A DNA stretch of 64,000 bases from Closterium sp. NIES-65 (lineage: Eukaryota; Streptophyta; Zygnematophyceae; Desmidiales; Closteriaceae). This document shows, in pieces, positions 1 through 10,319 of the stretch. The DNA lies in the NCBI GenBank assembly GCA_948144175.1, contig CANXME010002096.1, positions 2,604,001 through 2,668,000 of the forward strand, written 5' to 3'. Positions within the stretch are counted from its first letter, which is position 1, and every line of letters begins with the position of its first letter. The notes under the pieces are model-generated. The model ran no database searches, was not told where the DNA came from, and worked only from the letters and a program-made list of their open reading frames with translations. The position numbers and the translations under genes were made by a program.

Positions 1-99
1 TCTTCCCCCACTTTCACCCCCTCTCGCCCTCCCCCACCTCCCCACTCCCCACTCCCCCACCTCCCCGCCTCCCCACCTCCCCGGCCCCCCATCCCCCAG

Positions 100-1435
100 C
101 CCATATACCAAGACTGCGACCGCCCCAGCCGGTCGCTCTGGCAGATGATGCGGCGCCGCCATCTGCTGCACCCCTCCGGCATCCCTCTCTTCAACCCCGA
201 CTGGACCTACCGCAGCCACCGCCCTCTCTCCCTTGCTGAAGCGCGCTCCTTTCCCTCCGACTGGGTGGTCGTGCTGGCGAAGCGCCCGGAGGGGCGGCGA
301 CGGTCGATGGAGAATTTCAAGGAGGTGGAGGCGGAGGTGGTGCGGCGGTTTGGGAGTGAGAGAGTGGTGGTTTTTGACGGCTCGCTGCCGCTTCTGCAAG
401 GTGAGGGTGTGCTGCGGTCTGGGTGTGTGAGTTTTGGGATGTTGGATGGGTCATTTGATTTTGCAAGGTGAGGAGGAGTGTGCGAGGAATTCACTGGTGA
501 CGGGTTTAAGTTTGAAGCGGCCACAAGGGAAGCGACGGGTGCTGGTGGATTTTTTAGAGGCAGAGAGGTGGTTCGGCGGTTTTTGGCACGATAGAGAGTG
601 GTGATGTTCAATGGGTCGCTGCCGATTGAGCAAGGTGGGTTGAGTTGGGTAGAGGGCCGTTTCTCACAGAGAGCATCGCTTGTCATTCTCTTTCTAGTTT
701 GCATTGGAGCATTGCAGCCGTGCATATCTATCTGTCCGTAAGTGCTCTTCCCTCTTGTCCTCTGTTCCATGTCCTGGGATTTCACCCTACCGAAACCCAC
801 ATCGCCATTTACGAGACGTCGACCTTTGTGCTACAATCCTCCCTGCCCGAAATTCTCCGTGCCTAGAAACTGCCGTGCCTAGAATCCTACATGCCTAATC
901 CACAAGTGCCCCGACACTCTCTCCCAGCTTCTGTGCACCCTTCTTCTCAGCCTGTGCACACCTGTCTCGAGCACGTCTCTACATAGCGAGCCACGGAGCT
1001 TCCCTCGCCAACATAAATTTCACCCCTGATGCCTATCCTCTTTCCCTTCCAACACCTCCCCCCCCCCCCCCCCCCTTCCCCCCTCTTCCAACTCCCCCCC
1101 CTCCCCCTCTTCGAACCCCTCACCCCTTCCTCGCCCTCCTAGCCCGAGCACTCCTGTCACGGGCACGTTTCTACATAGCAGCCCACGGAGCGGCCCTCAC
1201 CAACATGATCTTCATGCCGGAGCAAAGCTCGGTGCTCGAGATTCGCCCTGAGGAGTGCGGTATTACTGTCTTCAACGCACTCGCCTCGGCCTGCTCCCTG
1301 CGCTACCACCTCCTGTTGACCAAGGGTGACTGGGACTCCCCTATTGTGGCGAATGTGACGAGCGTGGCTCAGGTGACTGATTCTGTCCATGCACGAATGC
1401 GCAAGGAGGATGGTGGATATGTGGGGTTGCGGTGA
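100..1435 (+). CDS. GT61-family glycosyltransferase, last two exons (copy 1)
   Basis: Two exons are visible. Exon 100-400 follows a pyrimidine tract ending in cccccag and ends at CAAG|GTGAGG. Exon 1143-1435 follows cctag and ends in TGA. Phases agree: the first exon leaves one base, which completes an Ala codon with the next exon. The second exon carries the GT61 hallmark HGAALTNMIFM followed by VLEIRPEE. Family members are Golgi type II enzymes that transfer sugars such as xylose, arabinose or GlcNAc; the substrate cannot be told here. Upstream exons lie beyond the window's left edge, and bases 1-99 are C-rich intron. The encoded segment is nearly the same as the minus-strand copy at 5261-19375, and the two genes converge. 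No damage is seen in these two exons. The family call is firm; the activity is not shown. Confidence 0.75.
560..1030 (+). pseudogene. Decayed duplicate of the GT61 last-exon pair inside the intron
   Basis: The 742-bp intron of copy 1 holds two weak echoes of its flanking exons. Bases 560-634 translate as EVVRRF..RVVMFNGSLPIEQ with one internal stop and end at a CAAG|GTGGG donor, matching the end of exon 100-400. Bases 955-1030 read SRARLYIASHGASLANINF, matching the start of exon 1143-1435. This suggests an old tandem duplication of the exon pair, since decayed. The rest of the intron is C-rich (poly-C near 1054-1075). Confidence 0.55.
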
Positions 1436-1695
1436 CCACATAAGCTCAAGCAAAATACATGGTTTTTTGTGTTGTTTATACAGCGGGTCGGGGGTTATGT
1501 GAGTTGCAGGGCAAGGTGGTTTGGCTCTTTCAAAGGAGGTTGATGACTTCGGAGCGCACAGGAGTAGTTAGGGAATTTCCGATGCATCGATGCGGGGTTG
1601 GAAGAAGGTATGATGACGTGGCGGCCCAGCTAGCCTAAGGGCAACCAGCTTGTACCGAGAGAAGACCGCGGGTCGCGGCCACTGCATCACAACAA
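1436..1695. other. 3' flank of GT61 copy 1; nothing recognised
   Basis: No ORF or repeat is recognised here. The stretch contains the 3' UTR of copy 1 and ends with the ATCACAACAA target duplication of the next element. Confidence 0.5.
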
Positions 1696-2378
1696 CCAGG
1701 CCCTCAGAATTCAGACTTTTTTCTCTGATTTGGCCAATAAAACTCTGATATTTCAGAATTTTTTTTCCAGTGTACTCTGTAAATTTCAGGCTTTTTAAAG
1801 TTTCAGACGTTTTTTAAGGCTAACTCTGAAATTTCAGAGTTTTGCGGGAGTGTACTCTGACCATTCAGAGTACAAACACGATCTTGACTGGTGATTCGGA
1901 CTTCACGGACCACAGCAGATTTGCGTTGTCAACGCAAAATCGCCTTGACACAGCAAATCCGCGCCTTACAGCACAAAATTTCGCCCAATCACAGCAAAAT
2001 CGCCCTGACACCACAGAATCATAGATATGCGCTGTCAGAGCACAACAACTTCGTCCAATCACAAAACAATTCCACCTGACATTGCAGATTCGCTCTTTCA
2101 CACCACAAGATTCGCACTGAACTGACACAAAAGTTCGCCCTGTCAGAGCATGTTCTCCCGGAAATCCCCTTAGTCTTGCACGTTTCGGTATCAGATTAAT
2201 GAAACATTGAATACATTTCTGGTGAAACATTGAATATATTGTTTTCGAGTGTCCAGACTTTTATTTTAAGACACTCTGAAATTTCAGCCTTTTTTTTATG
2301 CCAACTCTGAGAGTTTCAGACTAAAACGGTGTACTAGTCAGACAAATCAGACAGGCCAAAAACAAATCTGAGGGCCTG
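1696..2378. mobile_element. Non-autonomous TIR DNA transposon, MULE-like
   Basis: A 683-bp AT-richer island is bounded by ATCACAACAA at 1686-1695 and 2379-2388, a perfect 10-bp target-site duplication. The ends are inverted: CAGGCCCTCAGA at the left matches the complement of the right end, with one unmatched C at the far left. A 9-11 bp TSD is typical of Mutator-like elements. Inside are palindromes built on ACTCTGAAATTTCAGAGT (1823-1842) and a direct-repeat block of acagcaaaat/cgcc units at 1910-2080. No transposase is seen, so it must have moved in trans. An hAT assignment is less likely because no 8-bp TSD fits. Confidence 0.6.
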
Positions 2379-2399
2379 ATCACAACAAGAACGCGCGTC

Positions 2400-2700
2400 T
2401 CAACTTACACATTTATATGTTTGTATCTGTACTCTATGGGCTAGCTAGGGTTGAATTGCAACCATAGTGGTTATGAAACATTTCTTACACCCCCTTGTAT
2501 GGTCTTGCTAATAATTCATTCTTCGATTCTATCGTACCATGGTATCACAGCAATTTTAGGACCTACGGTATGCTTCCGCCTCGCCTTCCCTAGTTAGCCC
2601 TAGCGCCTCGCCTAGCCGCCCTGTCGCGCCCCTCTCGCGACCTCTTGCACCCCGCCCCAGCGCCCTGACGGGCAACGAGTGACTATCCGTGATAGTGCTA
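2400..2700 (+). mobile_element. Possible remnant of a copia 5' LTR and leader
   Basis: The stretch contains GTACTCTATGGG and AGGGTT blocks like the other LTRs here, ends with CGTACCA, and is followed by a primer-binding-like TGGTATCACAGC near 2541-2552. A C-rich leader-like segment follows. No second LTR is present. Fossil fragment; weak call. Confidence 0.3.
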
Positions 2701-2702
2701 TG

Positions 2703-3006
2703 TGTCAGAATCCCAACCACTAGACCATTGGGATAAAAGTGCTTGTTTGTGTAGCGGGTAAGTGCGCCAATAACCCCCTAGGCCAACGTGCCTGTAACCC
2801 TTCTCTGGGATCAATCGGGGATCACCAATGGACCTCTGACACCCCGACGCACTGGGATGCCCGAGGTGCACACACTGGGATTCGAACCCGAGACCTTCGC
2901 TCTGATACCATGTCAGAATCCCAACCACTAGACCATTGGGATAAAAAGGCTTGTTTGTGTAGCGGGTAAGTGCGCCCATAACCCCTCAGACCAACGTGCT
3001 GTAACC
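2703..3006 (-). mobile_element. SMART/TRIM-type tiny LTR retrotransposon
   Basis: Two direct copies of a 139-bp LTR (TGTCAG..CTGACA): 2703-2841 complete and 2911-about 3006 partial, around a 69-bp internal region (2842-2910). Read on the minus strand, the internal region starts directly after the LTR with TGGTATCAGAGC, the usual primer-binding site complementary to initiator tRNA-Met, and ends in a G-rich tract next to the other LTR. There is no coding capacity. The full unit would be about 347 bp, in the size range of plant SMART elements. A second 69-bp internal copy is at 50105-50173 and further LTRs are at 37862-38000 and 50174-55852. Fossil; one end is incomplete. Confidence 0.75.
2875..2942 (-). 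other. tRNA-like cassette spanning the SMART LTR/PBS junction
   Basis: On the minus strand TGGTCTAGTGG (2925-2935) fits the Pol III A-box consensus TRGYNNARNGG exactly, and GGTTCGAATCC (2878-2888) fits the B-box exactly, 36 bp apart. Between them TCTGA-CATGGTA-TCAGA (2901-2917) forms a 5-bp stem with a 7-base loop, like an anticodon arm, and the LTR/PBS boundary lies in that loop. A T-arm with loop TTCGAAT follows (2875-2891). The 5' half resembles tRNA-Glu genes. No pairing acceptor stem is seen and the base before the would-be anticodon is not U, so it is not a working tRNA. Confidence 0.6.
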
Positions 3007-3327
3007 AGGCCTCTGGATAGGTTTGGAAGCACTCTTAGTCGAAAGGGCAGGCTGCCAAAGCTAGTCTTTCAGTAAGGGTGGGTCAGCCATGTCAGTCTTG
3101 TGTATCAGTGTTGGCTGCATTGTTACTCGTGCTCGTGAGTGTACTGTGGACCTCGGTTAGTTGTACCATTTTTTTTTAACCAACGCTTAATGTTTAGGTT
3201 GACATGACGTGCAAAGAACAATAAAATATATGACTAGAACTAGAACAACAACAGGACCTACATATGGGATGGTCTAGCATGGTCTGGTTCCAGCAGAACA
3301 CTCCTAGCAGGGAGCAGAGCAGCAAAA
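3007..3327. other. No gene recognised
   Basis: Unique-looking sequence with a short T run near 3170. It may include the end of the SMART LTR or the 3' flank of the hAT element; no terminal repeat could be identified. Confidence 0.4.
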
Positions 3328-4566
3328 TCAATACAAGAACTCCTGGGCAGGACGGCGCTTCTTGCTAGCATTGAACACGGCTACCACATTCACCCAGTTC
3401 AGACCATCACTGGGCAGGAGCGCTGCAGTCATCAGATCGCCCAGTTTGGCGTCGCCCAGGCAGGTCCGCTTCCACGTCTTGATACGGTTCTGGCGACTGA
3501 AGCCCCGCTCGCACTCCACCGTGCTGAGGGGGATCGCAGCTACGGCCTGCCACAACTGCACAAGGTTCGGGTACGCTCCCACGTAGTCAGTTGACTGGAG
3601 CATGAGCGAGAGCGACTTGTGGAATCTCATGTTCCCGTGGTTGGTATCCATGGTGTGGAGAAACAACGGTAGCTCCCTCTCGCACGCCTTGAAGCACACA
3701 CCTGCCAGGATGGGAGAGCAGAGCAGTGAGAGGGGCGATCGGGGCGTATAGGAGGTGTTTAACAGCACACCAAGGTACACACACACACACACACACACAC
3801 AGCAGACAGCACATTGCAGGCACAACCAGGTGGCGTACCAAAGAGGCGGTGGTGAAACATGTGGTCTAGCATGCCCAATTACTCGCGGCACTTCTTCATC
3901 CGCTGCGCGTTGTCGTCGGGATAGCACGATGGCCGGAAAAGCTTGGAGCCGGCCAGGTTCTTGAGGTCTTCTAGGCGGAACTCCAGTCGCGCAACGCAGA
4001 CCCTCGCAAACTCCTAGCACACCACCTTGCAGGAATAGTAGTCCCCGCCAGTCTTATGGCCTGGGATCTTGCGCTCGTGAAGCACGAACTCGTGCTCTGC
4101 AGCTTCGCCGTTCTGGTCCACGCCTTGGATGGTGACTTTGCGGTGCTGGGGGTTGCCGTGTTTCTTCAGGAACGCGCAGAGCAGGTGTACTGGTTGGTTT
4201 CGCAGATGTACTCCTGAAGGTGCTCGAATCGCCGGTGCCAGTTGCTCGACCTAGAAAGCTGCTCCGCCACGTTGCGCACCGCCTGGTCTATAATGTTGAA
4301 CTCCGTCACCTTCTCAGCGGCATCCTTCGCGGCCAACGCCTCCCTGCTCAAGGTAGAACGGAGGAAACGAGCGATTGAAGTGAGTGGGAAGTACATGATC
4401 AACACACACCTGCCATAAAGCCAGTAACAATGACGGACTTACCGATGTGCGATGCAGTGGCACGACACGAGATAGGGATTCCGCTGCCGGAGTCGTGCCA
4501 CAACACCATTGCTGGTGCCCGTCATTACTCTGGCGCCGTTGGTGCTGATTCCATCCAACAATCTTG
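3328..4566 (-). pseudogene. hAT-superfamily transposase remnant
   Basis: Minus-strand pieces match a ZNF862/KRAB-hAT type transposase. Upstream, 4449-4566 reads STNGARVMTGTSNGVV..RLRQRNPYLVSCHCIAHR and ends at a GT donor; this is the typical segment in which family members recognise 'NG-x-VMTG-x-x-x-GV' and 'HCIAHR'. The 3' end (3328-3560) carries the hAT dimerisation domain: QAVAAIPLSTVECERGFS, then R-T-C-L-G-D-A-K-L-G-D-L-M. The middle (4020-4400) is frameshifted and contains exon-like fragments such as HEFVLHERKIPGHK. The 5' part (BED finger, catalytic start) is missing and terminal inverted repeats were not found. A (CA)n tract interrupts it. Dead copy of a plain DNA transposon, or a decayed domesticated gene; the former is likelier. 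Confidence 0.65.
3779..3801. repeat. (CA)n microsatellite
   Basis: Pure CA dinucleotide run inside the hAT remnant. Confidence 0.9.
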
Positions 4567-4755
4567 GACAAGTCACCTAAACCCACCCTTATAGTAAGGG
4601 CCATAAGGGTGTTTTACCCTGATATCGAGAGGCCTGCACCCTAGGGTAGATCTAAAAATACAGGAAAAAAAGGGGGGTGTCTTCTCATAGGAAAAAGCTA
4701 CATAGTACCCGGATGCATATATATGGTATATTTTAGTGTAAGAGTTTTTTTTTTA

Positions 4756-5047
4756 CCGTCATCGCCCGGAAAGAATACAGTGTTGAATAGTATACAGGGG
4801 TTGTCTATTATCCGGGTGTCTCTTATAAACATGCTAACCTCATTATAAGACACTTATTTGTATGTACGAGTTAAGCTAGTGTAGGGGTTAGGGGCAATTG
4901 TATAGCGAGAAGATATGTTCTAAACGGTTCTTTGTCCATTTATAAGACTTATAAGACACCCTAAACCGTCCCAAATACAAGATAACCCAAGCATTTTGAG
5001 TAGTGTACGAGATAAGACATATATGTCTTATATCCGGGCGATGACGG
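4756..5047. mobile_element. MITE with TA target duplication, Tc1/mariner-like
   Basis: The ends are inverted copies of CCGTCATCGCCCGGA, each flanked by TA (4754-4755 and 5048-5049). The 292-bp body is AT-rich, encodes nothing, and repeats TATAAGAC/GTCTTATA in both orientations at least six times, including the palindrome ATAAGACATATATGTCTTAT near the right end. TA duplication and size suggest a mariner-mobilised MITE; no transposase is in the window. Confidence 0.65.
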
Positions 5048-5260
5048 TACTCATTAACAAATATAATAAAGAATGTGTAAGAAAAGGGGGGTGATATAAA
5101 AGATCGTACAAAAAGGGGGGTATAGTAGAAACGAGGTCGCCCATAGCACCCACCCACCCCGCACAAGCTACCCGGGGGTGCTCAATCATGGGTGGGTGTT
5201 TTGTCCAGGAGAATACGGCATTTCTTTTGATGGCTGCTATGGCACCTGGTCACTGCAACA
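5048..5260. other. 3' flank of GT61 copy 2; nothing recognised
   Basis: AT-rich then mixed sequence with G runs (5087-5117). No ORF or repeat is supported. Confidence 0.4.
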
Positions 5261-5544
5261 TCATATGACTCCACCATCCTCCTTGCGCAATTGTGCGTGG
5301 ACATAATCAATCACCCGAGCCACGCTCGTCACATTACCCACAATGGGGGAGAACCAATCGCCCTTGGTGAGCACGAGGTGGTAGCGCAGGGAGCAGGCCG
5401 AGGCGAGCGCGTTGAAGACAGTAACTAAACAGCCCTCTGGCCGAATCTCGAGCACTGAAGTTTGCTCCGGCATGAAGATCATGTTGGTGAGGGCCGCTCC
5501 GTGGGCTGCTATGTAGAAGCGTGCTCGTGAAAGGAGTGCACGGG
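5261..5544 (-). other. GT61 copy 2, exon 7 (C-terminal)
   Basis: Encodes ARALLSRARFYIAAHGAALT then NMIFMPEQTSVLEIRPEG and ends in a stop after RKEDGGVI. HGAALTN is the GT61 signature near the nucleotide-sugar site. The base pair before the exon is TG, not AG, unlike the same junction in copy 1 (1141-1142). Confidence 0.7.
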
Positions 5545-5861
5545 CAGAGAGGGGGAGGCACAAAGGAAGAGGATGGAATCGGAAATGGAAAGGATGAATG
5601 GAGGGACTTAGGGATGAAAAGCATGCTGGTGATTCAGTTTATGCTGGTGATTCCGTTTATGATGGTGATTCCGTTTATGCTGGTGATTTCGTTTATGCTG
5701 GTGAGTTTGGGTCCACAACTCGCTATGCAAAATCTCACTTAAAGGAAGAGCCCACAAGCTGCGAGAGAGAGTTGGGGAAGAAGGAAGAGAAGTGTAATTT
5801 GCATGTAAGATTCTAGGCACAGAGGATCAAGGCACGGAGGAATTTGATATTCTCGACCCAC
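5545..5861 (-). other. GT61 copy 2, intron 6 with an 18-bp minisatellite
   Basis: Donor GTGGGT at 5861. The intron holds about five copies of the 18-bp unit ATGCTGGTGATTCCGTTT at 5622-5710. The part at 5735-5850 is related to intron sequence of copy 1 near 830-930. Confidence 0.7.
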
Positions 5862-6103
5862 CTTGCAAAATCGGCAACGATCCGTTAAACACCACCACTC
5901 TCTCGTGCCCAAACCGCCGCACCACCTCCGCCTCCACCTCCCGGAAATTCACCATCGACCGTCGCCGCCCCTCCGGGCGGTTCGCCAGCACGACCACCCA
6001 GTCAGAGGGGAAGGAGCGCGCTTCAGCAAGGGAGAGACGGCGGTGGCTGCGGTAGGTCCAGTCGGGGTTGAAGAGAGGGATGCCGGAGGGGTACAGCAGA
6101 TGG
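5862..6103 (-). other. GT61 copy 2, exon 6, downstream part
   Basis: Encodes PSGIPLFNPDWTYRSHR through VVVFNGSLPILQ; the donor is CAAG|GTGGGT. The exon is interrupted at 6103 by a copia element; GATGG is duplicated at 6099-6103 and 12908-12912. Without the element the exon is 301 bp, exactly as in copy 1. Confidence 0.75.
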
Positions 6104-6229
6104 TGTGAAAGAACGAGGGATGGATGAACTAGCAAGCAGGTGGGTAAAAGTAGGAAAACCTAAAAGTGTTGTACCCCATATTGTCTACCCCACTACAGCC
6201 TACACAGACTATAGCATATGAGTTTGACA
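6104..6229 (-). repeat. 3' LTR of element A
   Basis: 126 bp; reads TGTCAAACTC..TTTCACA on the minus strand. Preceded on that strand by the polypurine-like ATGAGGGTA. Confidence 0.9.
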
Positions 6230-8689
6230 TACCCTCATAGGCAAAGTGGGGGAGAACAAGGGGTCACAAGACCAGTCAAGCAAAACAAAGCAAGCTCAGG
6301 GTGGATCACAACGTCACCACACATTCCGAGCACAAGTGCAAGGCCACAAGGCCAGTTCACATGCAAGATCATATATAAAGGTAAATAAGCAAGTGCAAGT
6401 ATACAAAAATCACAGTACAAGGTCAAGAAGTGAGCAAGTGAGGCCAAGTAGGCACAAGACCTAGCATCGTACAGAAGCGTTGATGATCACAAGGCGGAAG
6501 TGCCTTGGTAAAGGTATCAGCAGTGTTGGCCTCAGAGGCCACGTAATCAAGGCGCAGCTGACCACGCTGCTGCAGCTCACGAGCAAGGAAGTAGCGAAGA
6601 GCAATGTATTTCGTTCTGTGCTCCAGTCTGTGCTCCCGACACAAGGCCAGCATGGCCTTGTTGTCTACGTACAGAACTGGAGGAGAACGAGGTGGCTCTC
6701 CTAGGTCAATCAGCAGGTAGGTGAGCCAGCGTAACTCCTGTGCAGCCATGGCCCCCGCGTAGATCTCAGCCTCACAACTGGAGCCGAGAACAGAAGACGA
6801 GCGGGTAGACCGCCACGAAACAGAGCCGGAACCAAGGCTAAAGGTGTAACCCTGTGACGACCGCTGCGTAGCCTGGTCGTCAGCCCAAGAAGCGTCTGCG
6901 TGACCTGTGAGGACCACTGAACGTCGCCCTCCAAGCACTAGCCCCATGCACGACGTACTGCACAAGTAGCGCAACACCCTCTTCGCTGCAGCCATGTGCT
7001 CTGGTCGGTGTCTCCCAGGAGCAATATAGCGTGCCAAGATGCTAAGAGGGTATGCAAGGTCAGGTCGTGTGCAGGTCATCAGGTACATGAGGCAGCCAAC
7101 AAGCTATGGGTACGGGCCACTCAGCTCTACGGACTCATCCGAAGGCAGAGCTGAGAGCGAGTGGCGAGTAGACAGAGGAGTGGCCTGAGGCGAGGAGTAC
7201 GTGAAGTCAAAGCGTTGAAGGACCTGCTGCACCATGTGTGACTGAGTCAGGGTAATGGTGCGCTGTGCTCTGTTCCGAGTGATCTGCAAGCCAAGGTAGC
7301 TGCGCAGTTCACTCAGGTCTGTGCACGTCTGTCTCTTCTGCAGCTCGGACTTCACGTGGGTGAGTCCAGCAGTGTCAGCAGTGGCAAAGACCAAGTCGTC
7401 GACGTACACAAGGATGTAGAACGGCGGCAAAGAGGTGTCGGTGCGCAGAAACAGCGACGGGTCGGCAGTAGAAGGAGCAAACCCAAGAGCCGCAAGTGTA
7501 GTCCTCAGTGTGTCGTGCCACTCACTGGGTGTCTGGCGGAGACCGTAGACTGGCCGCCGGAGGCTCCACTGGGTACCAGGGGGAAACGACCCAGTGAAGC
7601 CAGGTGGGCGGCGCAGCTAGATCTCCTCGTGCAGGCTGCCCTGCAGGAAAGCTGTGCTGAAGTCAAGAGAGTGAAGTTCGTAGTCGCGCTGAGCGGCTAT
7701 GTGCAGCAGCACCCAAAGAGTGGTCATCTTCGGGGTGGGAGAGAAGGTCTGAAAGTAGTCAACTCCCTGCCGCTCACTGAAGCCACGAGCCACGTAACGC
7801 ACATTGAAGACAGGCAGAGAACCCGGCGGCCGCTTCACCTTGGGGATCCACATGCCACTGACAATGTTCGCCCTAGGTGGGGGAACCTCGCCAACGTAGG
7901 TGCCTGTGGACTTCCAGGAAGCCATCTCTGCGTCCATGGCTGACTGCCACTGAGAGGAGTAGGGACCCTCGATCGCCTCAGCGTACGATCGAGGAGTCAG
8001 GATGTCTGGTGCATCCGGATCTCCCTTAGGGGCAATCAGCATGGACACGAGGCGAGGCAAAGCAGCAGCAAAACACTGGAACTCATCCTGCCTGTCCTCA
8101 AGGACGTCCGCGCTAAGAGCACACTCACCCCCGACGGACGGAGGACAGACAGACTCAGACTCAGCAACGAGACTAGCGGCGTAGTCGAGACAACAGCGAG
8201 CAACAAAGTGAACAAGCTCAACAACTAAGGCAGACGTAGCAGTGGACTCAAAGGAAGGGTCAGTGACAACTGTAGCCAGGAGACGCGTGACAGTAGGACT
8301 GGCAGCACGAAGAGAGTCAGACTCTAGGTCAGCAAGAACAGGAAGAGAGGACTCCGGAGGAGACGGCAACGGGACACAAAGAGGAGCAGTGGAAGGACGC
8401 AGTGCCATCTGGTGTGTTCCTGGGACCGCAGGAGGACGCGGACGCGGAGCAAGACTACTAGTGCGAGCAGCACGAACAGGCGACGCAGGACGAGACGCAG
8501 GCTCACGACGCTCAGCAAGACCTCCAGTAGGACCAGTGTAGGGAGAAGGAGCAGGTAGGGGGGAGGCAGGCTGTGGACACTCTAAGGGAGGAGCAGGACT
8601 AGTAGAGGGCGGGAGACCAAGAACCTGCTCAAGGAGCGGAACGAAGTACGGCCGCGGCCGCGCAGCGCCTCCAGAACCAGCAGGGATAG

Positions 8690-9340
8690 CACCAGCACCC
8701 CCAGTGGCAGCACCAGCGCCAGCAGCACCTCCAACTCCAACAGCGCCAACTCCAACACCCTCAGAAGCACCAGCGCCAGCAGCACCACCAGCGCCAACAC
8801 CCCCAGCAGCTCCAGCTCCAGCAGCTCCAGCAGCACCAACTCCAGCAGCTCCAGCAGCTCTAGCAGCACCAGCTGCAGCAGCTCCAGTAGCACCAACAGC
8901 AGGACCAATTCCAGCAGCTCAGCAGCACCCCCAGTCCCAGCAGCTCCAGTACCGCCAGTACGAGCACCTCCAGGACCAGTGGCTCCAGTAACTCCAGTGC
9001 CGACCCCAGGGTCAGCAGTAACAGCCGCACCTCCAGCTCCAGCAGCACGGCTCCAGCGCCGGGCAAACCACTCGCGCAGCTCCTGTGGAGAGGGTAGCTC
9101 CCGCCTCGACGAAGCACCCAAAGGGGCCCCAAACCCAGCACCACTAGAGGCTACACGAGCAGACCCAGCACCCCCAGGCTCCGCACCCCGAGGCTCAGTA
9201 CCCCCAGGCTCCGTACCCCCACGCTCAGCACCCCAAGGCCCAGCACCCCGAGGCTCCTCACCCCCAGGCTCCGTACCCCCAGGCTCAGCACCCCTTGACT
9301 CAGCACCCCCAGGCTTAGCACCCCTAGCAGCACCAGAGTC
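8690..9340 (-). repeat. Coding minisatellites in the integrase-RT linker of element A
   Basis: 9150-9340 repeats a 15-bp unit coding Gly-Ala-Glu-Pro-Gly on the minus strand; 8690-8990 repeats GGAGCTGCTGGA-like units. The same kind of array sits at the same place in the elements at 21881 and 41073. Confidence 0.75.
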
Positions 9341-10319
9341 AACAGCTACCTCGACAGGCTCGACTGCGTCTACCTGGGACACACCTGACGGGGCAGGACC
9401 TTGAGGGGGGAGGGGGTCTACCGGGGGGGGGACCTGGCGCAAGGAAGAGCGGCGGCAGGGGGAGGGGCGTAGTGCGGTAGGGGAAGAGACGGTAGTAAGG
9501 CACTGACTCGTCAAAGGTGACATCCTGGGAGGACAGAACACGGCGCGAGGTGGGGTGGTAAAACTGCCAACCAGGCGCGTCAGGGGGGAAGCCAAGGAAG
9601 ACGCAGGGAACAGCACAGGGGGACAGCTTGTTCGCAGACAAGTCGCGGACAAACGCCCGAGATCCCCAGACACGAAACGCAGACGCATCGCCAACCTTCC
9701 CGGTCCACCGCAAGGTGGGGGAGGTCTCTGGCAAGGAGACCCGGGGCTAGACCCGGGGGAGATCAGAGACAAGGACACGGGAGGCCATGCCTCGGAGACG
9801 AGGCAGGGAGGGGTGACCAAGGCGGTGGTGCTAGAGGAGAGTCTGGTTGGACAGGAGACGACACGAGCAGGGAGCAGACTTAGGACCAGACCTGGACGCT
9901 GCAGCAAACACCTGACCCGACGCATCTACCTGACCAGACTCAGCAACCGGAGGAGACTCAGTAGACAGTGTGTACAGGCTCGACCCCGGCTGACGGGTAA
10001 ACGTGGCCAAGTGTCGGCCCGTCGGAGCAGATGTACAGTGGGTCACCCGCTGACTCGCACGAGTGAACTGGTCAACCCCCCGATTCTTGTAGATCAGCAA
10101 CACTCACCAAGTTTGTAGAGAACGAGGGGAGGTAGAGACCTGACAGGGCGCCAGAGGGGGCTGCCGGACACGGCAAGACAGTGGAGAAGTGGGCAAGGAC
10201 AGGACCCCCAGAGGGGTCCACCAAAGAGACCGCAACTAGCCGACTAAGCGGCGTAAGCGTGGTGCGGTCTGGAAAGAAGGAGCGGGAAGCACCCGAGTCA
10301 AGGGTGAAGGTGTGTAAGG

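Noticed and set aside
2868-2942. A functional tRNA gene
   Set aside because: A- and B-boxes and arms are present, but no acceptor stem pairs and the anticodon loop lacks U33, so only a tRNA-like cassette is claimed.
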